Of a DNA stretch of 64,000 nt, positions 7,629 to 19,424 are shown piece by piece. Position numbers and translations under genes: made by a program. The DNA comes from Bacteroidales bacterium (GTDB taxonomy: Bacteria; Bacteroidota; Bacteroidia; Bacteroidales; UBA932), in contig JAKSJO010000001.1 in assembly GCA_024398125.1 (NCBI GenBank), positions 124,001-188,000 on the forward strand, in the 5' to 3' direction. Within the stretch, counting starts at the first letter, position 1. Each line of letters opens with the position of its first letter. The notes below the pieces were generated by a model. The model saw only the letters and a program-made list of their open reading frames with translations. It had not been told where the DNA came from and made no database searches.

Positions 7629-9014
7629 TTACTTGCTGAACTGCCACCAGTCGAGGTCGAAGAGTTCCTCGTCACCTCCACGGAACAGGATCCAGACGTC
7701 ATGCTTGCCGCTTACCTCGCCACGAACAGGGGCGGTGATCACGCTGCTGCCAGGGGTGACGTTGATGGTCGCGATAGGGCGGACGCGCTTCTCCTGGATA
7801 TAGAGAGTGTCGAGATAGAACTCGGCGCGGCCTTCGTTCTTGACATTGAGTACCTCGGCGGTCAGGTTCTTAGGCTGGCCGTCGGTGCCGAAGTCGACCT
7901 CGCGGATGCGGATCCAGTCTCCGGTATGGATCGATGTAGCGTAGTGACGGTCGCCGGCCAGGCGGTCATTCTTGATGCCATAGCATTGAGCCATGGTCTC
8001 GCCCTCGACGCGCTTGTAAGGGTTGACGGTGCCGACCGGAGCAACGCCCTCATCGCTGAACGGAATGAAAGGAATGGAACCGTCAGCGTTGAACTTGAAT
8101 TCCTCTACGCAGGCTGAGCGGCGGTAGCTGTTTCCGTTAGGAAGCATTCCGCTGTGGTAGAACATATAGTCGTGACCCTTGTAGTTGACATTTCCGCCGT
8201 GGATGGTGAAGCTGTTAGGTGCAATATCCATGATCTTGCCACCATAAGTCCAAGGACCGTTGATGTTCTTTGCGGTAGAGTATGCCATGTGCTCAGGAAC
8301 GCCTCCGGCAGGGTAGCTCATGTAGTAGATGCCGTTGCGCTTCATGACCCAAGGGCCTTCCTCGTAGCCGACCATCATCTCCATCTCGCCCTTGTCCCAG
8401 TTCATCTTCATCACGGCAGGGCCGAAGCACTTAGGATCGTGGAAGCCGGGAACCTCCTTGAAACCGTTCTTGAACGAGATCATGTCAGGGTTGAGCTCGC
8501 CATACCAGCAGCCCTTGTTGCCCCAGAACAGGTATGCACGGCCGTCGTCGTCTACAAATACGGTAGGGTCGATGAATGAACCTTCGCCCTTTGCGAGAGG
8601 GCCTCCGATAGCGTCCTTCCATGGACCCATTGGGCTATCAGCCACGGCTACGGCGATTACCTGTGCCCTGGTGGCCTTCTCGATGATGCTGAGATACCAG
8701 TACCACTTGCCGTTGCGCTCGACAGCCTGGCTTGCCCATGCGTTGTCGCCCTGAATGGCCCAGTCGAAGGTCGCGGTTGTCACCTGTGCTCCGAGATGGG
8801 TCCAGTTGACCATGTCTTCGGTCTCGAAGATGTGCCAGTCCTTCATGTAGTAGAATGTAGCATCAGGTTCGTCGTGGTCGACGAAGAGGTAGACCTTGCC
8901 GTCATGAACGTATGGCGCAGGATCCGGCGCAAACATTGAGCTGATGATAGGGTTCTGGGCATTTGCGGCGAAAGCGGCTGCTGCCAGAGCGATGGTTGTG
9001 TAGAGCTTTTTCAT
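7629..9014 (-). CDS. Secreted glycoside hydrolase family 43 with C-terminal CBM6-like domain
   Basis: 461 residues. The signal peptide MKKLYTTIALAAAAFAANA is cleaved before Gln20. The five-bladed propeller of GH43 is recognisable: APDPAPYV with the base Asp31, SFIDPTVFVDDDG with the pKa-tuning Asp149, and GYEEGPWV with the acid Glu219. From about residue 330 a beta-rich module (RVEGETMAQCYGI, HTGDWIRIREVDFG, then ELFDLDWWQFS at the end) fits a CBM6 carbohydrate-binding domain. Family members remove arabinose or xylose from hemicellulose; the exact substrate cannot be read. It is the fifth gene of the secreted-enzyme operon. Confidence 0.9.
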   Translation of the reverse strand: MKKLYTTIALAAAAFAANAQNPIISSMFAPDPAPYVHDGKVYLFVDHDEPDATFYYMKDWHIFETEDMVNWTHLGAQVTTATFDWAIQGDNAWASQAVERNGKWYWYLSIIEKATRAQVIAVAVADSPMGPWKDAIGGPLAKGEGSFIDPTVFVDDDGRAYLFWGNKGCWYGELNPDMISFKNGFKEVPGFHDPKCFGPAVMKMNWDKGEMEMMVGYEEGPWVMKRNGIYYMSYPAGGVPEHMAYSTAKNINGPWTYGGKIMDIAPNSFTIHGGNVNYKGHDYMFYHSGMLPNGNSYRRSACVEEFKFNADGSIPFIPFSDEGVAPVGTVNPYKRVEGETMAQCYGIKNDRLAGDRHYATSIHTGDWIRIREVDFGTDGQPKNLTAEVLNVKNEGRAEFYLDTLYIQEKRVRPIATINVTPGSSVITAPVRGEVSGKHDVWILFRGGDEELFDLDWWQFSK

Positions 9015-9043
9015 TATTGGTTGGATTATTTCAATACAACTTC

Positions 9044-12145
<3,102 letters not shown>

Positions 12146-14986
12146 TTATTCAGTGAGCTCGAAGCCGAAGTACTGACCCTTGCGGGTCTGAGGAACTCCG
12201 GTGACCATCCATGCCGGAGCAGGCGCGTCCTTGAGGTAGTGGTCGAAGAACTGCTGCAGACGTCTGCTGAGGTCCATGCAGTTTCTGCGCTCGACAAGGT
12301 TGTGCGCCTCGTCGTTGTACTGGAGCAGCCATGCAGGATTGCCGAAGCGGCGCAGCGACATGAAGAACTCGATGCCCTGGTACCATGGAACGGCGCCGTC
12401 AGCGTCGTTGTGCATGATGAGCACAGGAGTCTTAACCTTGTCGGCATGGAAGATAGGAGAGTTCTCGATATAGAGGTCCAGTCCGCCATCAGCCCAGAGT
12501 GAGGTTCCGATGCGGCTCTGGCCATGCTCATACTGCATTGCACGGACCATTCCTGACTCCCAGCGGATACCGCCGTATGCACTTGTCATGTTGCCTACAG
12601 GAGCGCCCGCGCCTGCTGCCGCGAACATGTCGGTACGTGTCACGAGGTATGCTGTCTGGTAGCCGCCCCAGCTCTGGCCCTGGATAGCCATACGCTTGCG
12701 GTCGATGAACTTGAACTGGTCGCACATTGCCTCGGCACCCGAACAGATGCAGTTGTATGCGCTCTCGCCTGGATGTCCGTCAACGTAGACGATATCCGGG
12801 ATGAACACTACATAGCCGTTGCTTGCGTAGGTTGGGAAGTTTACGGTAGAACGGCTTGGCGATGGAGTTCTGTATGCGTTGAGTTCGTTGCTGTATTTCT
12901 CGTAGAAATAAACCATCATAGGATAGCTGCCGTTGACATCGAGGTTCTCCGGGGTATAGAGAAGTCCTTCGAGCTCGGTGCCGTCGTAGGCGGTCCACTT
13001 GACGAGCTGAACGTTCATCCAGTTGAAATCCTTCTGCTGCGGGTTGATTGCTGAATGGCGTGAGCTTGTCTTCCAGAGGTCGTTTGTTGTATAGATGTCA
13101 GGGGAGTCCTTGACGTTGGACTTTTTGAAGACGATGGTTTCGGAATTGCGGGCCTTGCGAGGTGATGCGTAGGTGTTTGCGTCCGCAAAGCAGCTCTTGA
13201 TGCCAGGCTTGGTGAGGCTGACGCTTGCAAATCCGTTGTCCTTGGTGTTCCTGTCGAATACGGTGAGCATGACGTCGCGCTTAGGATTCACGAGTCCGCT
13301 GGCGCCAAGGCTCATCATTGCGCGTGAAGCATCGTTTTCCTCGATACTGACGAATTTAAACTGGATGTTGCGCTTTGCACCCTCCTTCGCGGTGAGGCAG
13401 ACAGCCTTGCTGCCGTCAGCGGCAATCTTCCAGATGTCGAACTTGTCGGCAAGGATGAAGCTGTCCTCGCCCTCGATCCAATGTGGATTGTCGCTTGCCG
13501 GCTTGTCGTCAGGATGGTCGTCCTCGTCGTCATAGAAGATACCGTCGAGCTGAGATGTAAGGTCGCGGACGCTGCCGTCAGCCAGTTTCATGCTCTTCCA
13601 TGCGAGATCCTTGTATTCGAACCAGACGATGAAATTGCCGCTAGGGGAGAGTCGTGGAGTGCTTGACGATAGCTTTTCGAAGAGCATCCTGCGGCTGCCA
13701 TCGCGGAGATTCACGAGATATACGTCGTTCCATGAGTTGCTGTCCCATGTAGAGCTGATCATGTATGGAGCTCTGTCGGTAACGAGTGCGAAGTCGCTGT
13801 CTCCTAGACGGGCGAACTGGACATTCTCGAACTGGTTGCCGATGATGCGGATAATGCTGTTCGGATTGCTGTCAAGGTTGATGACGCTGCGGAAAGTCTG
13901 GCTTCTGAGCTGTGCAAGACGGACCTTCTGCATTGGAGGAGTCATGTAGATGTCATAGTTCCAGATATCCAGACTTGCGGTCTCGAAATCCACTATGGTG
14001 GTGTCTTTCTCAGGAGCGCACTCGCCGATTCCGAGAAGGATGCGGTTGCCGCTCTTGGTGAATGAAGGGGCTGCGTTTTCGTTTACGCAGAGACCGTCGG
14101 ATGACCATGTCTGTGGAATGAGTTCGCTGATTCGGAAATCCTTTACAGCCTTGCGGCCTTTGCCCTTCACAATCTCTTCGTAAAGGTTGACTGAACAGTG
14201 CTTGCCGCCAGTCTTAGCGCTGTCGATGGATGCGAGCCAGACGAGCTTGCTGCCATCCTCGGAGAATGATGGCATGGAGTAGAACTCCTTGCCGCTATCA
14301 AGCTTGCGGCTGGTCATTCCTGCGAGCTCGTAGAGATGGAGTGCATTCTCGGTGGTTGAATCCTTCTTGTCCTTTTCGAAACGTACGGCCATCTGCTTGC
14401 CTGCATTGTCAAAGGAGAACGCAGCAACGTGCTTGAGAGTGTCGCGGCGTCCATTGAACATGTTCATGACAACGGTAATGTCCTCTTTCTTCTCCTTGGT
14501 CTTTGCAACTGTGTCGGCAGGAATGGTAAGCTTTGACTTGTAAACCGCAACAGATCCTTCTTCACTTACGGTGAACTTCTGGGTATCGTCTATCCTTGAG
14601 ATCTCGAATGTCTTGAGGTCGACGTATGCGGCGGTGTCCTTCGGCATGTCGTCAGCCTTTTTCTTCTTGATCTTTGCCTGGCGGGTGGCCTGGAACGGAG
14701 CCTTGATGCTGAAGAATGCCCAGCGGCCGTCACGTGTTATGGTTGCGTTGGTTCCGCGCTCGATCCTGAGTTCCCTGCCATCCAGTCTGTTCTTGATGAC
14801 GAGTTCTCCGTCGCCCTCCTGGGGATTGATGGTGAATGCCACTATCGATCCGTCAGGGCTGAGGACCGGTGTGCCCGTGCTCTGCCATGAATTGTAGTCC
14901 TCGATGGCTATGGTCTTCTTCGCATTGTTCTGTGCTGCCGCAGTCAGGGCAAGCAGCATGGAAGCTATTGTTAAAATCCGTTTCAT
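12146..14986 (-). CDS. Large secreted S9 (prolyl oligopeptidase-type) peptidase
   Basis: 946 residues with the signal peptide MKRILTIASMLLALTAAA followed by Gln. A long beta-propeller region (to about residue 670) has repeated phrases such as DGRWAFFSI and PSFSEDGSKLVW. The alpha/beta hydrolase domain follows, with nucleophile Ser772 in GQSWGGYQT, Asp863 in NDADGAVPW and His895 in EAHNLV. It is longer than DPP IV because of an extended propeller, as in several Bacteroidota S9 peptidases of unsettled specificity. It sits in a run with a DPP IV homologue and three carbohydrate-active enzymes, so periplasmic processing of glycosylated peptides is plausible but inferred. Confidence 0.88.
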   Translation of the reverse strand: MKRILTIASMLLALTAAAQNNAKKTIAIEDYNSWQSTGTPVLSPDGSIVAFTINPQEGDGELVIKNRLDGRELRIERGTNATITRDGRWAFFSIKAPFQATRQAKIKKKKADDMPKDTAAYVDLKTFEISRIDDTQKFTVSEEGSVAVYKSKLTIPADTVAKTKEKKEDITVVMNMFNGRRDTLKHVAAFSFDNAGKQMAVRFEKDKKDSTTENALHLYELAGMTSRKLDSGKEFYSMPSFSEDGSKLVWLASIDSAKTGGKHCSVNLYEEIVKGKGRKAVKDFRISELIPQTWSSDGLCVNENAAPSFTKSGNRILLGIGECAPEKDTTIVDFETASLDIWNYDIYMTPPMQKVRLAQLRSQTFRSVINLDSNPNSIIRIIGNQFENVQFARLGDSDFALVTDRAPYMISSTWDSNSWNDVYLVNLRDGSRRMLFEKLSSSTPRLSPSGNFIVWFEYKDLAWKSMKLADGSVRDLTSQLDGIFYDDEDDHPDDKPASDNPHWIEGEDSFILADKFDIWKIAADGSKAVCLTAKEGAKRNIQFKFVSIEENDASRAMMSLGASGLVNPKRDVMLTVFDRNTKDNGFASVSLTKPGIKSCFADANTYASPRKARNSETIVFKKSNVKDSPDIYTTNDLWKTSSRHSAINPQQKDFNWMNVQLVKWTAYDGTELEGLLYTPENLDVNGSYPMMVYFYEKYSNELNAYRTPSPSRSTVNFPTYASNGYVVFIPDIVYVDGHPGESAYNCICSGAEAMCDQFKFIDRKRMAIQGQSWGGYQTAYLVTRTDMFAAAGAGAPVGNMTSAYGGIRWESGMVRAMQYEHGQSRIGTSLWADGGLDLYIENSPIFHADKVKTPVLIMHNDADGAVPWYQGIEFFMSLRRFGNPAWLLQYNDEAHNLVERRNCMDLSRRLQQFFDHYLKDAPAPAWMVTGVPQTRKGQYFGFELTE

Positions 14987-14995
14987 ATGCTTCTA

Positions 14996-17089
14996 CTAAA
15001 GGTGATCGGTGAAATAATCTGCAATTTTCTGGTTGAGGTGAACTCTCCATTCTCCTGCAACGTTGTGCTTGGTGCGAGGATATGGGAAATAGTCCAGCTG
15101 GATGTTTTCTTCGATGCACTTCTGGACGAAGCTGAGGCTGTGCTCCCATACCACGGTGTCGTCGATGGCACCCTGGCAGATGAGAAGCTTGCCCCTGAGG
15201 TTCTGGGCCTTGTTGATGAGGCTGACCTTGGCAAAGCCTTCAGGATTGGTCGCTTCTGTATCCATGTAGCGCTCTCCGTACATGATCTCGTACCATTTCC
15301 AGTCGATCACAGGACCGCCTGCGACGCCGACCTTGAATACGTCAGGGTAGGTTGTCATGAGCGATATGGTCATGAATCCGCCGTAGCTCCATCCATGGAC
15401 GCCCATGCGGTCCTTGTCTACGTATGGCAGGCTGCGGAGCATGTTGATGCCGACCATCTGGTCCTGCATCTCGGCGACTCCGAGCTGGCGGTTGATGGCC
15501 TTCTCGTATGCTGTTCCGTGATATGGGGTTCCGCGATTGTCCTGGACATAGACGATGTATCCCTTCTGGGCCATGAGCATCTCGAGCATGCGGACCTGAC
15601 CGAGCCAGCTGTCTGATACGAGCTGGGTGTGAGGACCGCCATATACGTAGACCATGACAGGATACTTCTTTCCTGGATCGAATCCGAATGGAAGTATCAT
15701 GCGGTAGTGGTTGTCATACAGTCCGTCAGCACTCTTGACGCTGCCGAAAATGGTCTCGCCGTATCGGTACTCGGCAATAGGGTCGGCTGCCATGAAGAGC
15801 TGCCTTACCAGTGCGCCGTTTGATACCTGACGGATTTCGGTAGCGGATGGAGTGTTGAAATTGCTGTAGCTGTCGATGATGTACTTGAAATCAGGGCTGA
15901 AGCTGACCCTATGCACTCCGCGTGCGCCGGTAAGACGTACTGGCTTTCCGAATCGAGCCTGGGCTGCGGTCTTCCTGTATCCCTGATGGATGTCGACACG
16001 GCATACATGTCTCTCGGCAGGAGAAACTTCCGAGCTGCTGTAGAATACCGATGTCCCGTTGTTGGTAAGGTATTCGATATCGGCGTTGACGTTTACGATG
16101 CGGCGGGCTGTGCCGAGTGTGTCGCAGAGATAGAGGCTCTTGTATCCGTGGCGGTTGTCGCTGCTGTAGATGAACTGGTAGGTCCCTTTGAGGAAGTGAA
16201 GCTGTGAGTATGGTTCTACCCATGCGTCGTTATCCTCGGTGAGCAGGGTGCGCACGAATGCTCCGTTGTCGGCGCGGTACATGTTGAGGTGCATGTGGTG
16301 CTGGGTTCGGTCGAGAACCTGGATGAAGACATATTTCTCGTCAGGCGACCAGCTTATGTTGGTAAGGAATCTCTCTTCGGTGAAATCATCTGCCTTTACC
16401 CAGACGGTCTTGCCGCTTGATAAGTCATAGATGCCGAGGGTGATGAGCTCCGAGTCCATGCCGTTCATTGGGTATGGAATGTTCATCAGCTCTCCGACAC
16501 GGGTATTGATGTCGAGGAGCGGAAAGAATGTCACCTTTGCCTCGTCCTTGCGGTAGAATGCTATCTTGTTGCCCATAGGTGACCAGTAGATGCCCTCGCC
16601 GATTCCGAACTCGTTGCGGGAAACGCTCTGGCCATAGGTGATACGGTCTCCTTCGCTGAGCGCTACACTGTGACTCTTGTCGAAAGCATCGATGTAGTAC
16701 AGGCTCTGGCCGAGGGTATATGCCGCCATGGTTCCGTCAGGAGATGCCGTGATGTCTGCTGCATTCTCAGGAATGCCGGTGTGTCTTGGTCTGACAGGCA
16801 TAGGTCCTCTGTATGAAACGTCATTCCCTTCTCGTGGAACAGGCAGTTCATTGCCTTTCACGTCGAAGCGGTACATGCGTCCGCCGATGGTTCCGGTAAT
16901 GAATCCGTCATTATCCCAGTAGAGAGATGCGCGGGTCGGGGCGGTCGGGCCCATGGTGACGATCTCGGTAGTGAACTCCTTGGTGCCGCTGGCGTTCGCT
17001 GGACGCCTGTCAATGATTCCTTGAAGTTCCTGCGCTCCTGCGATGCCGCATGCAAGCAGGAGGAATGCTGCTGATACTGCTTTTCTCAT
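14996..17089 (-). CDS. Dipeptidyl peptidase IV-type S9 peptidase
   Basis: 697 residues, normal for DPP IV. The signal peptide MRKAVSAAFLLLACGIAGA is followed by Gln. The N-terminal propeller contains NEFGIGEGIYWSPMGNKIAF, whose E-G substrate-anchoring segment is typical of the S9B group. The catalytic triad is Ser568 in GWSYGGFM, an Asp pair at 643-644 in GAIDDTVVW and His675 in TKHNV. Such enzymes release dipeptides with Pro or Ala in second place. Nine bases separate it from the next S9 gene and three from the CE2 gene, so all belong to one transcript. Confidence 0.9.
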   Translation of the reverse strand: MRKAVSAAFLLLACGIAGAQELQGIIDRRPANASGTKEFTTEIVTMGPTAPTRASLYWDNDGFITGTIGGRMYRFDVKGNELPVPREGNDVSYRGPMPVRPRHTGIPENAADITASPDGTMAAYTLGQSLYYIDAFDKSHSVALSEGDRITYGQSVSRNEFGIGEGIYWSPMGNKIAFYRKDEAKVTFFPLLDINTRVGELMNIPYPMNGMDSELITLGIYDLSSGKTVWVKADDFTEERFLTNISWSPDEKYVFIQVLDRTQHHMHLNMYRADNGAFVRTLLTEDNDAWVEPYSQLHFLKGTYQFIYSSDNRHGYKSLYLCDTLGTARRIVNVNADIEYLTNNGTSVFYSSSEVSPAERHVCRVDIHQGYRKTAAQARFGKPVRLTGARGVHRVSFSPDFKYIIDSYSNFNTPSATEIRQVSNGALVRQLFMAADPIAEYRYGETIFGSVKSADGLYDNHYRMILPFGFDPGKKYPVMVYVYGGPHTQLVSDSWLGQVRMLEMLMAQKGYIVYVQDNRGTPYHGTAYEKAINRQLGVAEMQDQMVGINMLRSLPYVDKDRMGVHGWSYGGFMTISLMTTYPDVFKVGVAGGPVIDWKWYEIMYGERYMDTEATNPEGFAKVSLINKAQNLRGKLLICQGAIDDTVVWEHSLSFVQKCIEENIQLDYFPYPRTKHNVAGEWRVHLNQKIADYFTDHL

Positions 17090-17092
17090 GGT

Positions 17093-18220
17093 CTAGAGTT
17101 CTTTAAGGTCCCAGCCTGTCATTGTTGCGATGTATGGAGCTATTGCGTGAGCCAGCTTGTTGTGTGCAATCTGGTTTGGATGATAGCTTGCTCCAAGTTC
17201 ATCATTGTTCTCATGATGCACTGCATCGAAGAAGCCGAGATATTCGACATTCTTCATTCCGCAGTCCTCGGCAACGCGGCGAACATAGTCGAACATGAGG
17301 TTACGCTTTGAGGCGACGCAGAGTATAGGATGATCCTCGCCGTAGTTTGCCTTGACCTCCTCGAGAAGTCTGAGGTATGCCTTCTCAAAGTTAGGGAAGT
17401 GAGGCATGAGTGAGGTCGAGAAATCGTTTGTTCCAAGATAGATGACGGTCATCGCCGGCTTGAACATGTTTGCGGATGCGTCCCATGCCGGTTCCTTGAT
17501 CTCATCAAAAACCTGGAGGTAGCGCTCAGGCATGGCATATCCCGGGAATTTGGAGTTGTAGTTGCGTACGATGCCCATTCCCGAGTGTGCGACTGTTACG
17601 TAGTCGGCCTGGAAGCAGCGTGCAACCAGGGCTGCGTATGTCTTGCCGCTGTTCTCAGTCTCCGGGGTGAACGGGTCGGTCGAGATGCTGTTCTCCGAGC
17701 CATAGCCACAGGTGTATGAGTCGCCGATGAATTCTATCATACGTTCGTTGAGGCCTGGTGCCTGAAGCATTGCTCCCATTGTGTAGAATGCATGGAAGGT
17801 TGTCTTGCCCTGCTCTCCCTCGGTACGTTTCTGGATGATTGCGGTATGGCTCTTCGGACCTTTCTTGCCGTATTTCTGCTTGAACCAGTCTGTGTCGGCG
17901 ATGGTAACGAAGGAATTCTCGCCCTCGGTCGCGATGACGAGGTCCGCCTCGGTAACCGGCATCTTGTCGATCCATACGTTCCAGTAATTCTTCTTGGTGT
18001 CGGAAACACTTACCGCCAGGAAGTTGCCCTCGAAAGAAATCTTTGCATAGGTGGCACTCCAGTCGCATGATACGTTCCCGCCTTCAATGAGGGTTCTGCC
18101 GACCCAGGTGATGCGGCTGTCTGATGCAGCGGTTGCGGTCTGACCGTCGTTTGCACTCAGCCTGATGCTGCCTGCCGCGAGGAGGACTGCGCAGGCGATG
18201 ATGGTGATGATTCTTTTCAT
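17093..18220 (-). CDS. CE2-family acetyl esterase (SGNH hydrolase)
   Basis: 375 residues with a signal peptide MKRIITIIACAVLLAAGS. The first 140 residues or so form a beta-sandwich (TWVGRTLIEGGNVSCDWSAT, then FLAVSVSDTKKNYWNVWID), the jelly-roll domain that characterises carbohydrate esterase family 2. The SGNH domain follows with Ser168 in IGDSYTCGYG, the Asn in YLGTNDFS and a C-terminal SYHPNQIAH block holding the catalytic His. CE2 enzymes deacetylate xylan or glucomannan chains, which would open the substrate to the GH2 and GH43 enzymes downstream. It is the first gene of the operon. Confidence 0.9.
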   Translation of the reverse strand: MKRIITIIACAVLLAAGSIRLSANDGQTATAASDSRITWVGRTLIEGGNVSCDWSATYAKISFEGNFLAVSVSDTKKNYWNVWIDKMPVTEADLVIATEGENSFVTIADTDWFKQKYGKKGPKSHTAIIQKRTEGEQGKTTFHAFYTMGAMLQAPGLNERMIEFIGDSYTCGYGSENSISTDPFTPETENSGKTYAALVARCFQADYVTVAHSGMGIVRNYNSKFPGYAMPERYLQVFDEIKEPAWDASANMFKPAMTVIYLGTNDFSTSLMPHFPNFEKAYLRLLEEVKANYGEDHPILCVASKRNLMFDYVRRVAEDCGMKNVEYLGFFDAVHHENNDELGASYHPNQIAHNKLAHAIAPYIATMTGWDLKEL

Positions 18221-18254
18221 ATGCTTTTTGTTTTCTTTTTTATTCCCAAAACCA

Positions 18255-18262
18255 CAAATTTA
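18255..18262 (-). promoter_or_regulatory. Promoter -7 box of the secreted-enzyme operon
   Basis: The minus strand reads TAAATTTG, matching TAnnTTTG, about 34 bases ahead of the CE2 start. A TTG about 20 bases further upstream may be the -33 element. Confidence 0.5.
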
Positions 18263-18296
18263 GCCAAAATGAAAGAATAAGACAATCGCGCGCGCG

Positions 18297-18327
18297 TTGA
18301 CATATCGCTGGATTCTTGCTATTTTTG
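18297..18327 (+). promoter_or_regulatory. Promoter of rlmN
   Basis: TTG at 18297-18299 is followed 20 bases later by TATTTTTG at 18320-18327, the normal Bacteroidota spacing. The start codon lies at 18347. The region is shared with the divergent enzyme operon. Confidence 0.6.
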
Positions 18328-18346
18328 CAAGATATACACTTGAATT

Positions 18347-19423
18347 ATGAAGATTAAGCTTTTAGGCAAGACACCTGCCGAACTGAAGACCATCGTGACC
18401 TCTCTGGGACTGCCGGCTTTCACAGCTAAGCAGATCGCTGACTGGATGTATTCCAAGAGGGTTCACAGCATAGATGAGATGACCAACATCTCAAAGGTTG
18501 GTCGTGAGAGACTGTCTGAAAAGTACGAAGTCGGCGCGGTGGAGCCTGCCGGCATGGCGTTGTCGTCTGACGGTACGAAGAAGTATCTTTTCCCTGTCAG
18601 CTGTGTCCGCAAGTCTGGCCTGAACGCTTACGAGAACGCGCGCCCGGAGGACTTCGAGGACGCGGCCATCGAGGCTGTGATGATTCCTGATGCCGACCGC
18701 AAGACACTGTGTGTGTCATCCCAGTCGGGATGCCGTATGGCCTGCAAGTTCTGTATGACAGGACGTCAGGGCTTCCATGGCCACCTTTCCGCTGCCGATA
18801 TCCTTTCTCAGTTCATTTCGATCGACGAGTCCCAGGAGCTGACCAATGCCGTGTTCATGGGCATGGGAGAACCTCTCGACAACTGGGAAAATGTATCCAG
18901 GGCGATTGAGGTGCTTACGGCGGACTGGGGTTTCGGATGGAGTCCGAAGCGTATTACCCTGTCTTCGATCGGAGTCCTTCCGAATCTCCGCAAGTATCTG
19001 GAAGAGAGCCGCTGCCATCTCGCAATCAGTCTTCATGATCCGTTCGCGGATGAGCGTGCATCGATGATGCCTGTCCAGAAAGCATATCCTCTTGACGAGG
19101 TTGTCGCGATGATCCGGCAGTACGATTTCACCGGCCAGCGTCGCGTCAGCTTCGAGTATACCATGTTTGCGGGCTTCAATGATACAAAGCGTCACGAAGA
19201 TGGTCTCATCCGACTGCTTCGCGGTCTTGAGTGCCGCGTGAACCTCATACGCTTCCACCAGATTCCGGACTTCCCTTACAAGACTTCTTCGGACTCGATC
19301 ATGGAGGCTTTCCGCGACAGGCTCAGTTCTCATGGACTGACCTGTACCATACGCTCGTCAAGGGGCGAAGACATACTTGCCGCCTGCGGAATGCTCGCAG
19401 GCCAGCACAAAGAGAATCAGTAG
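18347..19423 (+). CDS. rlmN: 23S rRNA (adenine-2503-C2) methyltransferase RlmN
   Basis: 358 residues, full length. It is a radical-SAM enzyme with the cluster motif C-x3-C-x2-C at Cys129, Cys133 and Cys136 (CRMACKFCMTGRQGF). AVFMGMGEPLDN and LSSIGVLPNLRK are characteristic of RlmN, as is the C-terminal RSSRGEDILAACGML, which carries the second catalytic Cys. It methylates A2503 of 23S rRNA and in some bacteria A37 of tRNAs. The next gene starts one base after its stop. Confidence 0.95.
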   Translation: MKIKLLGKTPAELKTIVTSLGLPAFTAKQIADWMYSKRVHSIDEMTNISKVGRERLSEKYEVGAVEPAGMALSSDGTKKYLFPVSCVRKSGLNAYENARPEDFEDAAIEAVMIPDADRKTLCVSSQSGCRMACKFCMTGRQGFHGHLSAADILSQFISIDESQELTNAVFMGMGEPLDNWENVSRAIEVLTADWGFGWSPKRITLSSIGVLPNLRKYLEESRCHLAISLHDPFADERASMMPVQKAYPLDEVVAMIRQYDFTGQRRVSFEYTMFAGFNDTKRHEDGLIRLLRGLECRVNLIRFHQIPDFPYKTSSDSIMEAFRDRLSSHGLTCTIRSSRGEDILAACGMLAGQHKENQ

Positions 19424-19424
19424 C